Shown in pieces: positions 49,801 to 60,345 of a stretch of DNA of 64,000 bases. The stretch spans positions 1,798,001 through 1,862,000 of the forward strand of contig JAJQJQ010000038.1 of NCBI GenBank assembly GCA_028622995.1, in the 5' to 3' direction. Source of the stretch: Panagrolaimus kolymaensis. Its lineage: Eukaryota > Nematoda > Chromadorea > Rhabditida > Panagrolaimidae. Positions within the stretch are counted from its first letter, which is position 1; every line of letters starts with the position of its first letter. Below the pieces are notes generated by a model. That model made no database searches, was not told the origin of the DNA, and worked only from the letters and a program-made list of their open reading frames with translations. Made by a program: the position numbers and the translations under genes.

Positions 49801-52800
49801 TTATTTTTTAAAAATGTGCATACTTTGACTTGAAACTGAATTATTTGTTATTGATTTGCGTCGATCATAAAATTTTTCCTTTTCATCATTTTTATGTATA
49901 TCACTTCCGGTCCCGTGGTTGGGGTAGGGTTTTTTCTTTTGCTGATGCATTTGGTTAAAATAAGCGCCGCCGCTATAATATTCCGCTGCATTCGTCGCTG
50001 TTGTTGACCCTTCAATGTGATTGATGTTTTAGTAATAAAAAAAAACCACAAAAAAAGAAGAGAAGCATGCGTATTTAACAAACAACAAACCAGAATGATG
50101 ATGCGCAAGATGAAGAGATGCATTATTATTTGAAGAAGATGAAATGGATGAATTTTCACCAATAAATGTATTATATTTGTTATATCGATTATAAAAACAA
50201 TTTACAATTGTAAATACTTGAATGGTTGAAAGTAAACCAAGTAGGATGATAATACAAATAAACGTAGCTCGAGGCAAACTAATTTGATTGGATTTTGTTG
50301 ATATATCTGATGAAAGATCTAAAAAAATAAAATAAAAAAGCTATCGGAAATAAAGACTTCGTCATTTCGAGGAGACGTTTGACAAACAACAAATCAATAC
50401 AAACCTAGGCAATCATAAAGTTGTGTAGTCGCTGCTGCTGAATCACCATTATTTCCCGCTAACAAAGTTTTTGAAAGATTAAGTAAATTTAAACTTTCCA
50501 CAGATGAAATAGGTTTAGGTTCTTGATCGATGGGAACTGATAAAGATTTGAAGGAATTTGTTCCTTTAGCTTCAAGAGCTTCAGTGTGACCTTCAAGAAT
50601 TGTGTAAATTCCAGTGATTGTTGATTGTTCGATTGTAGAACCTTGACTTCGATCATCCTTAAAAAAAATTATTTGTTTTGTCTCTTTGCTTTTTTATTTT
50701 CACATTTCATAAAAACATACTCTTTCATTTGGTTCTTCACCCAATAAAACATTTCCACTCAATTTAGCATCATGATATTTTTCTAATAAAGCTTGCAAAT
50801 CTCCAATAGTTTGACGCTTTTTTCGTTTTTTACCAAAACTTAAAACTGAATTGAAATCTCGGTCAGATTCGCATGTAACCTAAAAAATAATTATTTATTA
50901 CTCTTATCTTCTTTTTTTTTTTTGAAACACACCGGTTCACAACGATCAACACAAATATTTACTGCGCATCGAATTCTCACCCTTCTAGAACCATCAAATC
51001 TAAATGCTTTCATATGGGTACTGTAGCCTTCATCTATTTCGATTATTGGATAACGCATTAACCGATTTCGAACTTTATCATCTGGGCATCTAAGAAATCA
51101 AAAATTTACTTTTTATGAAAAAGCAAAAACCAAACCCTTGATAAATAAGTCTCAATGGAGCCGGATCTGGAGGTTGTCCATCCAATCTTTCTGCCACGCA
51201 TTCATCAATAAAATATCCATATTTTTGTTTGTTTGTATTATCCTCATTTTTAAAATTTTCTATCATCCATTTTAATTCCAATTCTTCTCCTAAAGATACG
51301 GTAGTTACGGGTTTACCATCCCTTAAAATGGACATTTTTATTTTTCCTATAAATTCTTCATTTGGTTTTGCTGTGACAAATACTTCTGATTCTTGATTTG
51401 AATCAAATTGGGGCGAAGAAACTGCAGTATTTGAATAATCACAAGTTACATTAAAAATTCGATCTGATTCTGTCATCAAAGATGGAATTCCAATATTATT
51501 TTTTTGGATTACAACAATAAATGACCATAAATTTGGCGCTAGTTCAATTCCAGGGCAATCAGGATTTGAATCCACGGAAGATGGGAATGGAATTTCCAGT
51601 TGACTTTCGATGATGTCGTTAAAAACTTTTCGACATGTCGAAGAATGATCTTTGATAAATAATGCTCCAGAAGTTGGTTCTTCAAAATGTGCTGTAATAA
51701 TTATTCCATTTAATCGGCATTCAGTTGCCAAAGCTAGAAAAAAATAAATAAACTTCAAATATTTTTAAATTAAAAAATTATTCTTACTTCCTTTAACCTT
51801 TTCAACTGGTGGCTCACGTAAAGGTTGAAACACAGGCTTTTGCCTTGTTTCAGAAGATTTATTATTTTCTTTGCTATTTGCTTCTTGAAAACTGTAGATT
51901 GCTTGATCGATTCGTTGTTCATTTAAAATTACATTTGTAGTTTCATTATCCATTAAAAATGCATTTTTAACTGGCGGTGTTTCTGTGAACGACAAAGGTA
52001 GAGTTTCATATTCGCAAATATTATCGTAATAATCTACATTCATTGCTGAAGTAAATAATTCTGGATCAGAATATTGGCTTTTTTTATTTAATACACATTC
52101 ATTCTGCAATAAAAAAAGAAGGTTTTTTAGTTATTTTTTTCAAGGCTTACTTTTTCTTTAAAAAACATGGCAGAAGTGCAATTTTCGATCATCATTAAGC
52201 ACTGCTTTAAACAATGCGCAACAGATTTAGTTTCAAAAACATTTTGAAATGAATTTATCATTCGATCAGGAATTAGCTCAAAGCTAGTTTCCTTGCATTT
52301 TGTTGAACCTTCAATACAATATTTTTCATAATATTGCCCTGCATTTATTGCGCTTAGTTCTGCATTGAGCCGATTGGAAGTGGCAGCATCATCATCAGAA
52401 GTAGTAATAGGAGTCGACATTTTCCTTGTTAGACCACTTTCAGCAGTTAAATGACATTCTTGTTTAATCGATGAATAAACAAATGCTTTACATGGAAACA
52501 TTTCAGCTCCAACCATATTTTCTATGCAAGCTTGTTTACATTCTTCCACGGTTAAACCATTTAAAATTACATCCTTTTCAATTCCAATATTAAAATCTTC
52601 TGCTCGAATCCAATGTATTTCAGCACTTCCAAAACAAGTGACTAAAAATATTATTTTTTATTTTTTGGAGGCCAAAAGTAAAAAATAAATTATTTACCAT
52701 CATAACAATTATTTTCAAAATAATCAACTAATTGAAATTTAGTATCATTTGTAAATTTTTCGGATGGTAAATCTTTTTTAGTTTCTCGATTTAATATGCA

Positions 52801-53450
52801 TTCGCCCGTTTCATAATAAAACATTAAAGATCGACAATCAAGTTTAAGCTTTCTTTTAGCTTCTAAACATAAACTTAAACATTCTGATAATCCATCAGTG
52901 GAAAAGGTTTCAAGGGTTTGATCTTTCAAAATGTGTTGAGGGAAACGTTCAAAGGAATATGGAGCAGAGCATAATTCTTCGCCTAAAAAAATTTTTGGTT
53001 AATAAAAAACAATTAAAATAAAAATTTAGGGATAAAAACCAGCATACTTGCAATACATATTTGTTGAAAAAACGAAATCCCAGGTTCATTGGTATTTGCT
53101 ACAATTGAAGGACCAAATGGTTGGCCTTGAGCTGATTGAAGCGAACACATTTGACTTGCAGCATTATATTCAAATGAATGACAATCCACTGCATTATTTT
53201 TAGATGAACAATGTTTAGCACATTGATTTAATGAAACTGCACGAATGGTGCTTCGTGGTAATTCTTGTATTCTCATGCCTTCCGATCTTAAATAACTTGT
53301 TCGATTTAGATCGTCACATCCTTGAATTGTTTCAGCATATGACCCCAACATTGATATGGTTGGAGCAAGGGGTTCTACAGCAAAAATAAATGATGGTAAA
53401 AATAAATAAAGAATAAAATTTAATTTAATTTTAATTGATTTTAAAAACAT
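49801..53450 (-). CDS. 4xPAN + ZP transmembrane matrix protein (NOAH/NompA-like)
   Basis: The exons, in transcription order, are 53450-53048, 52982-52698, 52641-52151, 52103-51788, 51733-51136, 51089-50933, 50879-50721, 50657-50405, 50318-50091 and 50009-49801, giving 1032 residues. The start at 53450 gives the signal peptide MFLKSIKIKLNFILYLFLPS; an upstream in-frame ATG-like start at 53483 is less suitable. Four PAN/Apple modules lie at about 32-132, 139-227, 231-337 and 343-427. A charged linker follows, then a ZP domain at about 503-755 (TECRLNGIIITAHFEEPTSG, ESDRIFNVTCDYSNT, YFIDECVAERLDG, IRCAVNICVDRCEP). A strong furin site KKRKKR (767-772) is followed by a transmembrane helix at about 905-926 (ATFICIIILLGLLSTIQVFT) and a 106-residue basic/polar tail. 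The layout matches NOAH/NompA proteins. It is distinct from gene B in PAN number and tail, so the two could be the NOAH-1 and NOAH-2 counterparts. Confidence 0.85.
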
Positions 53451-54543
53451 AATTAATAACAAATATTTAAATTTTACTTCCAAAATAAAAATTAAATTAG
53501 CCCCAAAAATAAGAAACCACCAATAAAAAGAAAGGAAGAAAGAAAGTTCTTTCTTTTTCCCTTCTGATGTCCTCCTTTTTTGAGGTAAAGAAGAAAAAAA
53601 TTGCGTTACTTTTGTTACTCGAAATCTACGGCGAGGATGAAGAAAAAGTAATTATTATTAGACGCCTCTTTTAGCAGCAACACAATAACCATCATCATCG
53701 AATATATTGCATACAGTCAATTAAATGCAACAACTACTTGAAAAAATGAAAGAAAGAAGAAATGAGAGGAGAATATCGGTTTCGGAACTTAACTTTTCTT
53801 TTACGCACAGTTTCAGTTACATTATTTTGGAAAAGGTTTCACACAAAAAAAATTCGGAGAAAAGTAGTAAGTATCATAGATTGCATATGCCTATTTATTT
53901 TTAAATAAGAGGAAAAGTAATTATCCATGAAAAAATAAAATAAAAAATAAAAGTGAGTAAAAACGAAAGTATTTTAAGACATTTTTTAATAATATTTTTT
54001 GGAAAAAATAAAAGGTATTAACTTAAATTTCTTTACGGATCGATATTTTTTTTGTTGGTCATAGCCTAGAAAAATATTATTAGCTTGATTACATCTTTTA
54101 TGGAAGTTATGTTAATTTTTACTATGATCTCGTTTTGTAACAGCCAGCAGCATATTTAGAGAAGGTGATTAGATACAGTAAAACCAAAAAAAACTCATTT
54201 ACTTTTTATTTATAAAAAAAACAAGATGTACCATTTTTATTGCTTAAAAATGTTAAGCATTAAAAAGTTTATCAATAAATAGAATCAATTCAAATTAACT
54301 ACTAAGAAAATTATTATTATTATTTCTTTATGTATCTTTTTTTTTCTTATTTTCTACAATGCAATTTATAATGATCAGCTATAGAGAGAAGAAAAATGCT
54401 TTCAGTTTTAAACTTTGCTATATTTTCAGTACATAATTCCTCAAAAAAGAGTAATAAAAAAATTAAATCCTTTGCTTAAAAAATTAATATCATTGAAAGG
54501 GTTTGAAAATAATTAATTCTAAAAAAGGTTTAATTGTCGTCAG
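53451..54543. other. Upstream region of PAN/ZP gene C
   Basis: AT-rich, with no gene seen. It should contain the gene C promoter. The next feature to the right is a palindromic element. Confidence 0.6.
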
Positions 54544-54795
54544 TTAAAGGGAGTGTCCCAAACGATGAGAATAATTTTACTACGACGGGTGTTCCTAGCC
54601 CGAAAGTTTCATTGTCTCAAAAGCTTACAAAGTGCTACGAATTTTTGTAGCTTTTTGTAGCATTTTGAGAAAATTTCGTAAGCTTTTGAAAAAACTTTGT
54701 AAAACTTTGTTAGACTTTGAGACAGTGAAGAAAAACTTTCGGGCTAGGAACACCCGCTGTAAGGGTTTTCTCATCGTTTGGGACACTCCCTTTAA
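54544..54795. mobile_element. 252-bp TTAA-flanked inverted-repeat element (MITE-like)
   Basis: The ends are perfect inverted repeats: TTAAAGGGAGTGTCCCAAAC at 54544 and its reverse complement ending at 54795, extending through CGATGAGAA (29 bases). A second inner pair, CGGGTGTTCCTAGCCCGAAA, recurs inverted near 54735-54757. The middle is a degenerate palindrome built from AAGCTTAC/GTAAGCTT and TTTGTAG repeats. TTAA stands at both tips, consistent with a TTAA target duplication. It has no coding capacity. The outermost bases (TTAAAGGGA) resemble those of the palindrome at 46080, so both may belong to related families. It lies about 150 bp upstream of bcl-7. Confidence 0.75.
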
Positions 54796-54943
54796 AGCTT
54801 GAAAAAGACTGCTTCACCAAGATTCTTTTTCTTATAACGAAAAAAAAATTATTTGCTGGCTTGCATTGCGAGTTGCTTCGATTGTTTCATTGCCATTCTT
54901 CATAAACAGAAGTAATTTTTAAAATTGTATTTTATTCACTGAA

Positions 54944-55552
54944 ATGTCACGAAGTCAACGTGCTGAAACTCGTAATCGTGCTAAAGATGATCTTAAACGA
55001 GTAATTAATGCGATTGAAAAAGTTCGAAAATGGTATTATTTTTTTAATAAATTAATGCAGCTAAAATTATTAAATATTACTTCTAGGGAAAAACGATGGA
55101 TTGTTCTTAAAGATACCCAGCTAGTTGTTCCTAAATGGCTTCCTGTAGCTGCATCATCTTCATCGGGTATTACAAAAGCAACCACATCAGCTACAGCAAC
55201 AGTTAATATCACTTCCAATACTTCAACGAATATTGAAATTATGAGTAAGCAAAAATTTGATTTGTTGCATTTATTAAAGCTATCGTAACTTTTATGAAAC
55301 CTCCTTTTTCGATTAACAAAATTAACTTAGGTTTGTTAATAATAAATGTTTTTTATAGATACAAACACAAGCTCAACCACCCCAATGAATGAGGATTCCA
55401 ATATTTCTTTTGCTGCAGAAGAATCCAATCAAACCCAAACTATGGATCCCCTTGAAGAATATAATAAAACCACTGTTAGCGGATCAACTGATTTCAGCAC
55501 TTTAGAAAATGAAAGTGTTACTGAAAAATCAAACGCTGATGAAGCCGCATAA
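54944..55552 (+). CDS. bcl-7: BCL7-family SWI/SNF (BAF) subunit
   Basis: The exons are 54944-55032, 55087-55244 and 55359-55552, giving 146 residues. The N-terminal 50 residues are the conserved BCL7 domain ([39 protein letters not shown], then VPKWLPV). In mammals BCL7A/B/C bind the ARP module of BAF chromatin remodellers through this region and contact the nucleosome acidic patch. The remainder is a disordered Ser/Thr/Asn-rich tail ending KSNADEAA, as is usual for the family, though shorter than in human paralogues (about 200-230 residues). The start is the first ATG, and the first splice falls inside the Trp codon of the conserved RKWEKRW. A nuclear role in chromatin remodelling follows from the family. 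Confidence 0.92.
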
Positions 55553-55799
55553 TCATTTGTATTTTTCTTTTTATTAACATATTTATCTCACTTTTTTGTT
55601 GTTGGCTTGAGTAATGTATTTTTTCCCAATGCGGATGATTTCATTTTTGTATCCTTTCTTATTTTTTTGTAATGATGATTATAAAATATTTCTGTCCAAA
55701 CACATAATTTATTTAAACAAAAAGAGACACCAAAAACAATAATAAAATGAAAAAACTGATATTCATTCAAAAAAAAAAACATAATTTATGGCAGCTAAT

Positions 55800-57409
55800 T
55801 TACTTAAGTCTAAGTTGTTTCATTTTTGGAGCTTTTGCTCGTTGTTCTCTTTTATCTTCAAGTTTTTGAAGGCGACGTTGCTTTTCTGGGTCTTCTTCTT
55901 CGAGGAGGCGTTGCTTTCTTTCTCGAGCTTGTTCTTCTCGTCGAGTTTGCATGGCTTCTTGACGTTGTTGATGGGTAACTTTGAGGAAAGAATCAGCGAA
56001 ACTTTGTCGCTTCTTTTCTGCTTTGCCTTTTCCTTCTCGGCTAAGTCGATAACGGCGTAATTTATCAACGACATAAAAAGTGAAGTTTAAGAGAGCTTGA
56101 TTGATTTCCGAACTATCGGCTGAATCAATGATATTGTAAGTGAAAAACATATTTTCTGATGTATCGGGTAAACGAGTATAAGTTTCACCTCTAAAAAATA
56201 TTTAGTAAGCGAATCCATGCAACAAAAAAAAAAGAGGCAAACGTACTCTTGAAGTTTGACTCCACAAAATTGATCGGTGATATGAATAAAATCAATGTAT
56301 TTTTCATATTTTTGTAAATGTTGAACAACAAATGGATCAAGGATAGCTGAAATGGTTTCAGCACTTTCTGCATAAAGTGCAAAAGATGATGGTAAACCAT
56401 ATCTTTCAAGTCCTTTTCTTTCATTGGTATACGTTGCCTAAAGAATAAAAATAAGTTTTATGGAAAATAAAAATATATATAACTACCAAATCTGCATAAT
56501 CTTTGAAAGCTTTTGCTACACTTTTCTTATTACCCATAACAAAAACAATGGGATCAATTTCATTTTTATCCAAATCCACTTTGTGAGTAACTCGATCCAT
56601 TTTGGGTTTAAACCAATTAATCGCGATTCCAATAACATCTTGACGTTTGAGCAATTTTAATTGACTGAGCATTCCACTAACACCTACTCGACCTGAACAC
56701 CATACAAGATAGGAGCTATCTGTTTCCTTAATAAGGGTTCCATCAGGATTTTCACTAACTCCATCATCACAAACAAGAGCGAATTGTTCTTTCAAAATTC
56801 CAACATTATCATCAAACCAACGATAAGCAAGGGATTGATTACGTTGTTTTCCAATAAAATAATTCAATGTATATATAAGGATAATGAAAAGGGCAATCGC
56901 TTCAACTTGATATGATGACCAATTGGATCGGAAATGCATGGGAATCTAAAGATAAAAATGTATGCAAAAAATGAAAATCAAATTATAATTGTCATACATC
57001 TGCAAAAGTAAGAGGCTTTATTTCGAGAGTTTTCTTTTCTCCAACATTTTCATCCGTTTTTGAAACATCAAATGAATCAAATTCTTCTTCTTCTGCAATA
57101 TCGCTGAAATCATCCTTAACATCATCTTTTGCAACCACCTAAAATGAATCAATATAAAGTCAATTCTTAAAAAGATATATAAAATATATTTACTTTTTTA
57201 TCGGTTGTTTCAAACTCAGCAAAAGCTTCCTCATCTGGGGCTTTAATTTTGGGAGTATTATCTGGTACTACTTCACGTGTAGTTTCAATCTTTTTTTCAT
57301 CAGCTACTTCAAATTCCGCAAATTCATTGTCTTCTTCAAATTCATGACCATGCAAGAATGAAAGACATATAGCAAGAATAAAAAGGTTTATAATCCATTT
57401 GATTTTCAT
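55800..57409 (-). CDS. CCDC47 / calumin orthologue (ER PAT-complex subunit)
   Basis: The exons, in transcription order, are 57409-57194, 57138-56998, 56945-56487, 56437-56247 and 56190-55800, giving 465 residues (human CCDC47 483). A signal peptide (MKIKWIINLFILAICLSFLH) precedes a strongly acidic lumenal part (to about 118). A single transmembrane helix lies at about 132-150 (EAIALFIILIYTLNYFIG). The conserved cytosolic DUF1682 domain follows (SSYLVWCSGRVGVSGMLSQL, IDPIVFVMGNKKSVAKAFKD, RYGLPSSFALYAESAETI). The C-terminus is a highly charged coiled coil (THQQRQEAMQTRREEQARER, EEDPEKQRRLQ) ending PKMKQLRLK. In mammals CCDC47 pairs with Asterix in the PAT complex of the multipass translocon and affects ER calcium. 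The call is firm from the collinear motifs. Confidence 0.93.
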
Positions 57410-57627
57410 TTTGGAAATCTTTAAAAACAAAATAGGTAATAATTATAGTCCGTTACAAATAAATAAAAAAGCAAGCGACGAGGAAAAAGTATACAATAAA
57501 GAAAAATAATACGCAATTGGAACTTTCACAAGTGAAAGAACGGCAAAAAATAATCCTAAAGCGAAATTTTTTTAAAGCAATTATCCAAACTTCAAAGTTT
57601 GTCTTCCCTTTTTTTTTGCCTTAGAAA
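57410..57627. promoter_or_regulatory. Bidirectional promoter, CCDC47 / GATB
   Basis: A 218-bp AT-rich gap separates two divergent start codons and must hold both promoters and 5' UTRs. TTTTTAAAG lies just ahead of the CCDC47 ATG, and a poly-T/TTAG tract ahead of the GATB ATG; either could serve as a spliced-leader acceptor. Confidence 0.5.
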
Positions 57628-59535
57628 ATGAAATTGCAACAACTCAAATTTATTCCAAGCATTTTTTCTAAAAGATTTCAAAGTTATGCAACTTCAAAAG
57701 ATGTACCTAAAGAATCGCAACAACATATTGAATCTATTATTGGTCTTGAAATTCATGCACAACTATTAACTAAAAGCAAATTATTCTCTCTCAGTCCTGT
57801 GAATAGCGATGCCGCTTCAAATAGTGCTGTCTCCAATTTTGACCTTGGTATTCCTGGTACTTTGCCGAGTTTGAATAAAGAATGCGTTCAAGTGGGTTTT
57901 TATTTTTAATCAGATAATGGGAATGAATAATTTATGCACAGTGTTTTAGAAGAGTCTTTGTGCTGCATTACTATTAAAAAGCGAAATTCAACCAATGTGC
58001 AGATTTGATCGAAAGCATTATTTTTATCCTGATATGCCTTTGGGTTATCAAATTACTCAACAAGATTATCCTATAGCTCGTGGAGGCTACTTTGAATATT
58101 ACTGGGATGATGCAACAGAGGTATGTTTTTTATCTTCATATTTTGTTACTACATATATCTTTGTTTAGAATTCTTCTTATTCATTGCGTAAAGTTCGACT
58201 CAAACAAATTCAACTAGAAATGGATAGTGGTAAAATTATTAGAGCTGATAGTGATAGGTTATATGTTGATTTCAATCGTGCTGGTGTTGGTCTTATTGAA
58301 ATGGTTACTGAACCAGATTTACGATCAAGTGCTGAAGCTGCAACTTTTGTAGATCAATTACGACTTCTTTTAATTCAAAATCAAATATGTGCTGGTGAAT
58401 TACATAGTAAGTTCTTCCATCTTTAGTCTTTGTTTGTTAGCTACAGTATACTTTTTATAGGAGGAAATATGAGAGTTGATGCAAATGTCTCATTACGTAT
58501 TGATGGAAAGGATTATCCAAGAACAGAAATAAAGAATATCAGTAGTATCCGATCACTGGAGAATGCCATTAATAATGAAATAATACGACAGAAAAATCTC
58601 ATTGAAAATGGTGAAACTATACTGCCTGTTACTCTAAACTTGGATGATAATGAGTAAGGGCTATGATACTTTACTTTTCTTATAACTTCTTTTTTATAGC
58701 AACGTTTGTGTCGTAAGAGAAAAGGGTGATGGTCTTGATTATCGTTTTACTCCTGAACCAAATTTACATCGACTACGGATTGAACAAGCATGGATAATTA
58801 ATGCTCAACAAAAAGTAAAGAATGTTCCTGAGTATTTTGATTATATTCACACATACCGTATGAAACCTTCCGAAGCTATTGAACTTGTGGTAAGTTATCA
58901 AGATGGTCTAATGTGTACATGGTTACTTTTTCAGAAAAATACTGAGAAGAATGAATTTGTTCAAAAAACATTACCTCAAATTCCTCTTTCTATTGATGAA
59001 TATTTTGCATGGCTGATAGAATTAGAATATGCTTGTGAACATACTGATACAAAGTTTCCTCCGAATATGTAAGAAGAAGAAGAATCATTGTTAATATTTT
59101 ACTTGCTTGTTATTTTTAGATCTTCTTTCCATCAGCATTTCGTTGATCTTGTAAATGGTGTTTCAAACAAACTTATTACTAAACTTACGTGTATTGACTT
59201 AATGAAACGATATTTGAAAGATGAAATAAGTGAACCTGTAAAAGAAGTAAGTTTTCTATTTTCACTATTCATTCATCACAAATATACTTTTTTGATTATA
59301 GGTAGTTGAAATAGAATCTTTGAAACAATATTCAATTGATGATCCAACGTTTATTGAAATCTTTGATGAAGTTTGTTCAAGTAATACTAAAACTGTGGAG
59401 AAAATTAAAATGTCAAATGGTAAACCACTGCAAAAAGCTCTCAACAAACTTCGAAATGAAATAATATCAAAATGTGCAAAGAGAATTAGCGTTAAAGATG
59501 CTGAGCTAGCAATATCTCGTAGATTTAATCCTTAG
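57628..59535 (+). CDS. GATB: Mitochondrial glutamyl-tRNA(Gln) amidotransferase subunit B
   Basis: The exons are 57628-57891, 57950-58120, 58169-58406, 58461-58653, 58700-58889, 58935-59068, 59120-59246 and 59302-59535, giving 516 residues. The first 30 residues are basic and hydroxylated with no acids ([20 protein letters not shown]), a mitochondrial presequence. Family motifs follow: [103 protein letters not shown] and [11 protein letters not shown]. The C-terminal YqeY-like tail is ALNKLRNEI. GatB with GatC and GatA (QRSL1) converts misacylated Glu-tRNA(Gln) to Gln-tRNA(Gln) in mitochondria, coupling a kinase step in GatB with ammonia from GatA. AATAAA lies at 59573-59578. Confidence 0.94.
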
Positions 59536-60090
59536 GTTTTTATTGTATGTAGTTTAGTTTTTAGTATATGTTAATAAATTGTTATAAACCACTTGTTTAA
59601 CTCTTTTATTGCTTTTGTAAAAGGATGTGCAAAGGTTTTTGTTTTTAGTACCATTATGTCTGTTTAGATTGAAGCTTATTTGTTTGATAGTGATTTATTA
59701 CCTCCAAACGAAGATATATTTTAACGTATTTCTGGAGTTGGATTCGAAAATTTAAACAATTTTGGCGCATATAATCGGCAACGCTAAGGTGACGATACCA
59801 CCTTGTTATAAAATTATGGTAAACGATTTTTTATCGAATTTTAGGGTTTAGTTATTTTTGAATTTTATATTAATGGAAAACAAAGGCACTTCAAGACCCC
59901 AAAAAGACGTTTAGAAACTGTCAAAAAAATAAACATTTTGATCATGTATATTTTTATAAGTGAAACGTTCAAGTATCTGACCTTGCAAAATTTAATATTG
60001 TTTCTAAGAAGTATAAACAAACATTGGATTTTCTTTTCAATTTTATTTGGTTAAAAAAAATAAAAAAATAGATGACAGATTTTCACACTT
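59536..60090. other. GATB 3' flank, convergent with the bL36m-like gene
   Basis: Contains the GATB polyadenylation signal at 59573-59578, then AT-rich DNA without a gene. The small minus-strand gene at 60091 ends here. Confidence 0.6.
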
Positions 60091-60345
60091 TTATTTTGGA
60101 TGCGCGCGGTTGCTGATTCTTATCTTTAATCCTCGTTTTTTTAACTCCTTTTTTTTACTTTTCACGTGGCATAGCTTTTGATTTCGTTTTTGAGGTTTAA
60201 AACCTCCTCCTTCGTTTTCTTTCATAATAACTGGCGCCATAATTATTGCAAGAAATTTTTTTTGAAGAGATTTTTGTTGTTTGTTGTTAAATTGGTTTGC
60301 AATTTTGACAGAAATTTTGTATGCCTCAAAAAAAACTCGACTCAT
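60091..60345 (-). CDS. Putative mitochondrial ribosomal protein bL36m-like
   Basis: A single-exon 84-residue basic protein starting MSRVFFEAYKISVKIANQFN. Residues 47-84 (GGFKPQKRNQKLCHVKSKKK, then ELKKRGLKIRISNRAHPK) align by eye with the bL36m core: GFK, a lysine-rich strand, Cys, the basic K/R-K-R-G turn, then a beta strand and HPK in place of HPRHKQ. bL36 is the smallest protein of the large ribosomal subunit, near the peptidyl-transferase region. Three of the four usual zinc ligands (C-x2-C-x12-C-x4-H) are missing, as in zinc-free bL36 variants. The N-terminal 45 residues could be a mitochondrial import signal. The same frame continues upstream 16 codons without an ATG. The identification rests on short motifs only; a spurious ORF remains possible. 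Confidence 0.48.
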   Translation of the reverse strand: MSRVFFEAYKISVKIANQFNNKQQKSLQKKFLAIIMAPVIMKENEGGGFKPQKRNQKLCHVKSKKKELKKRGLKIRISNRAHPK

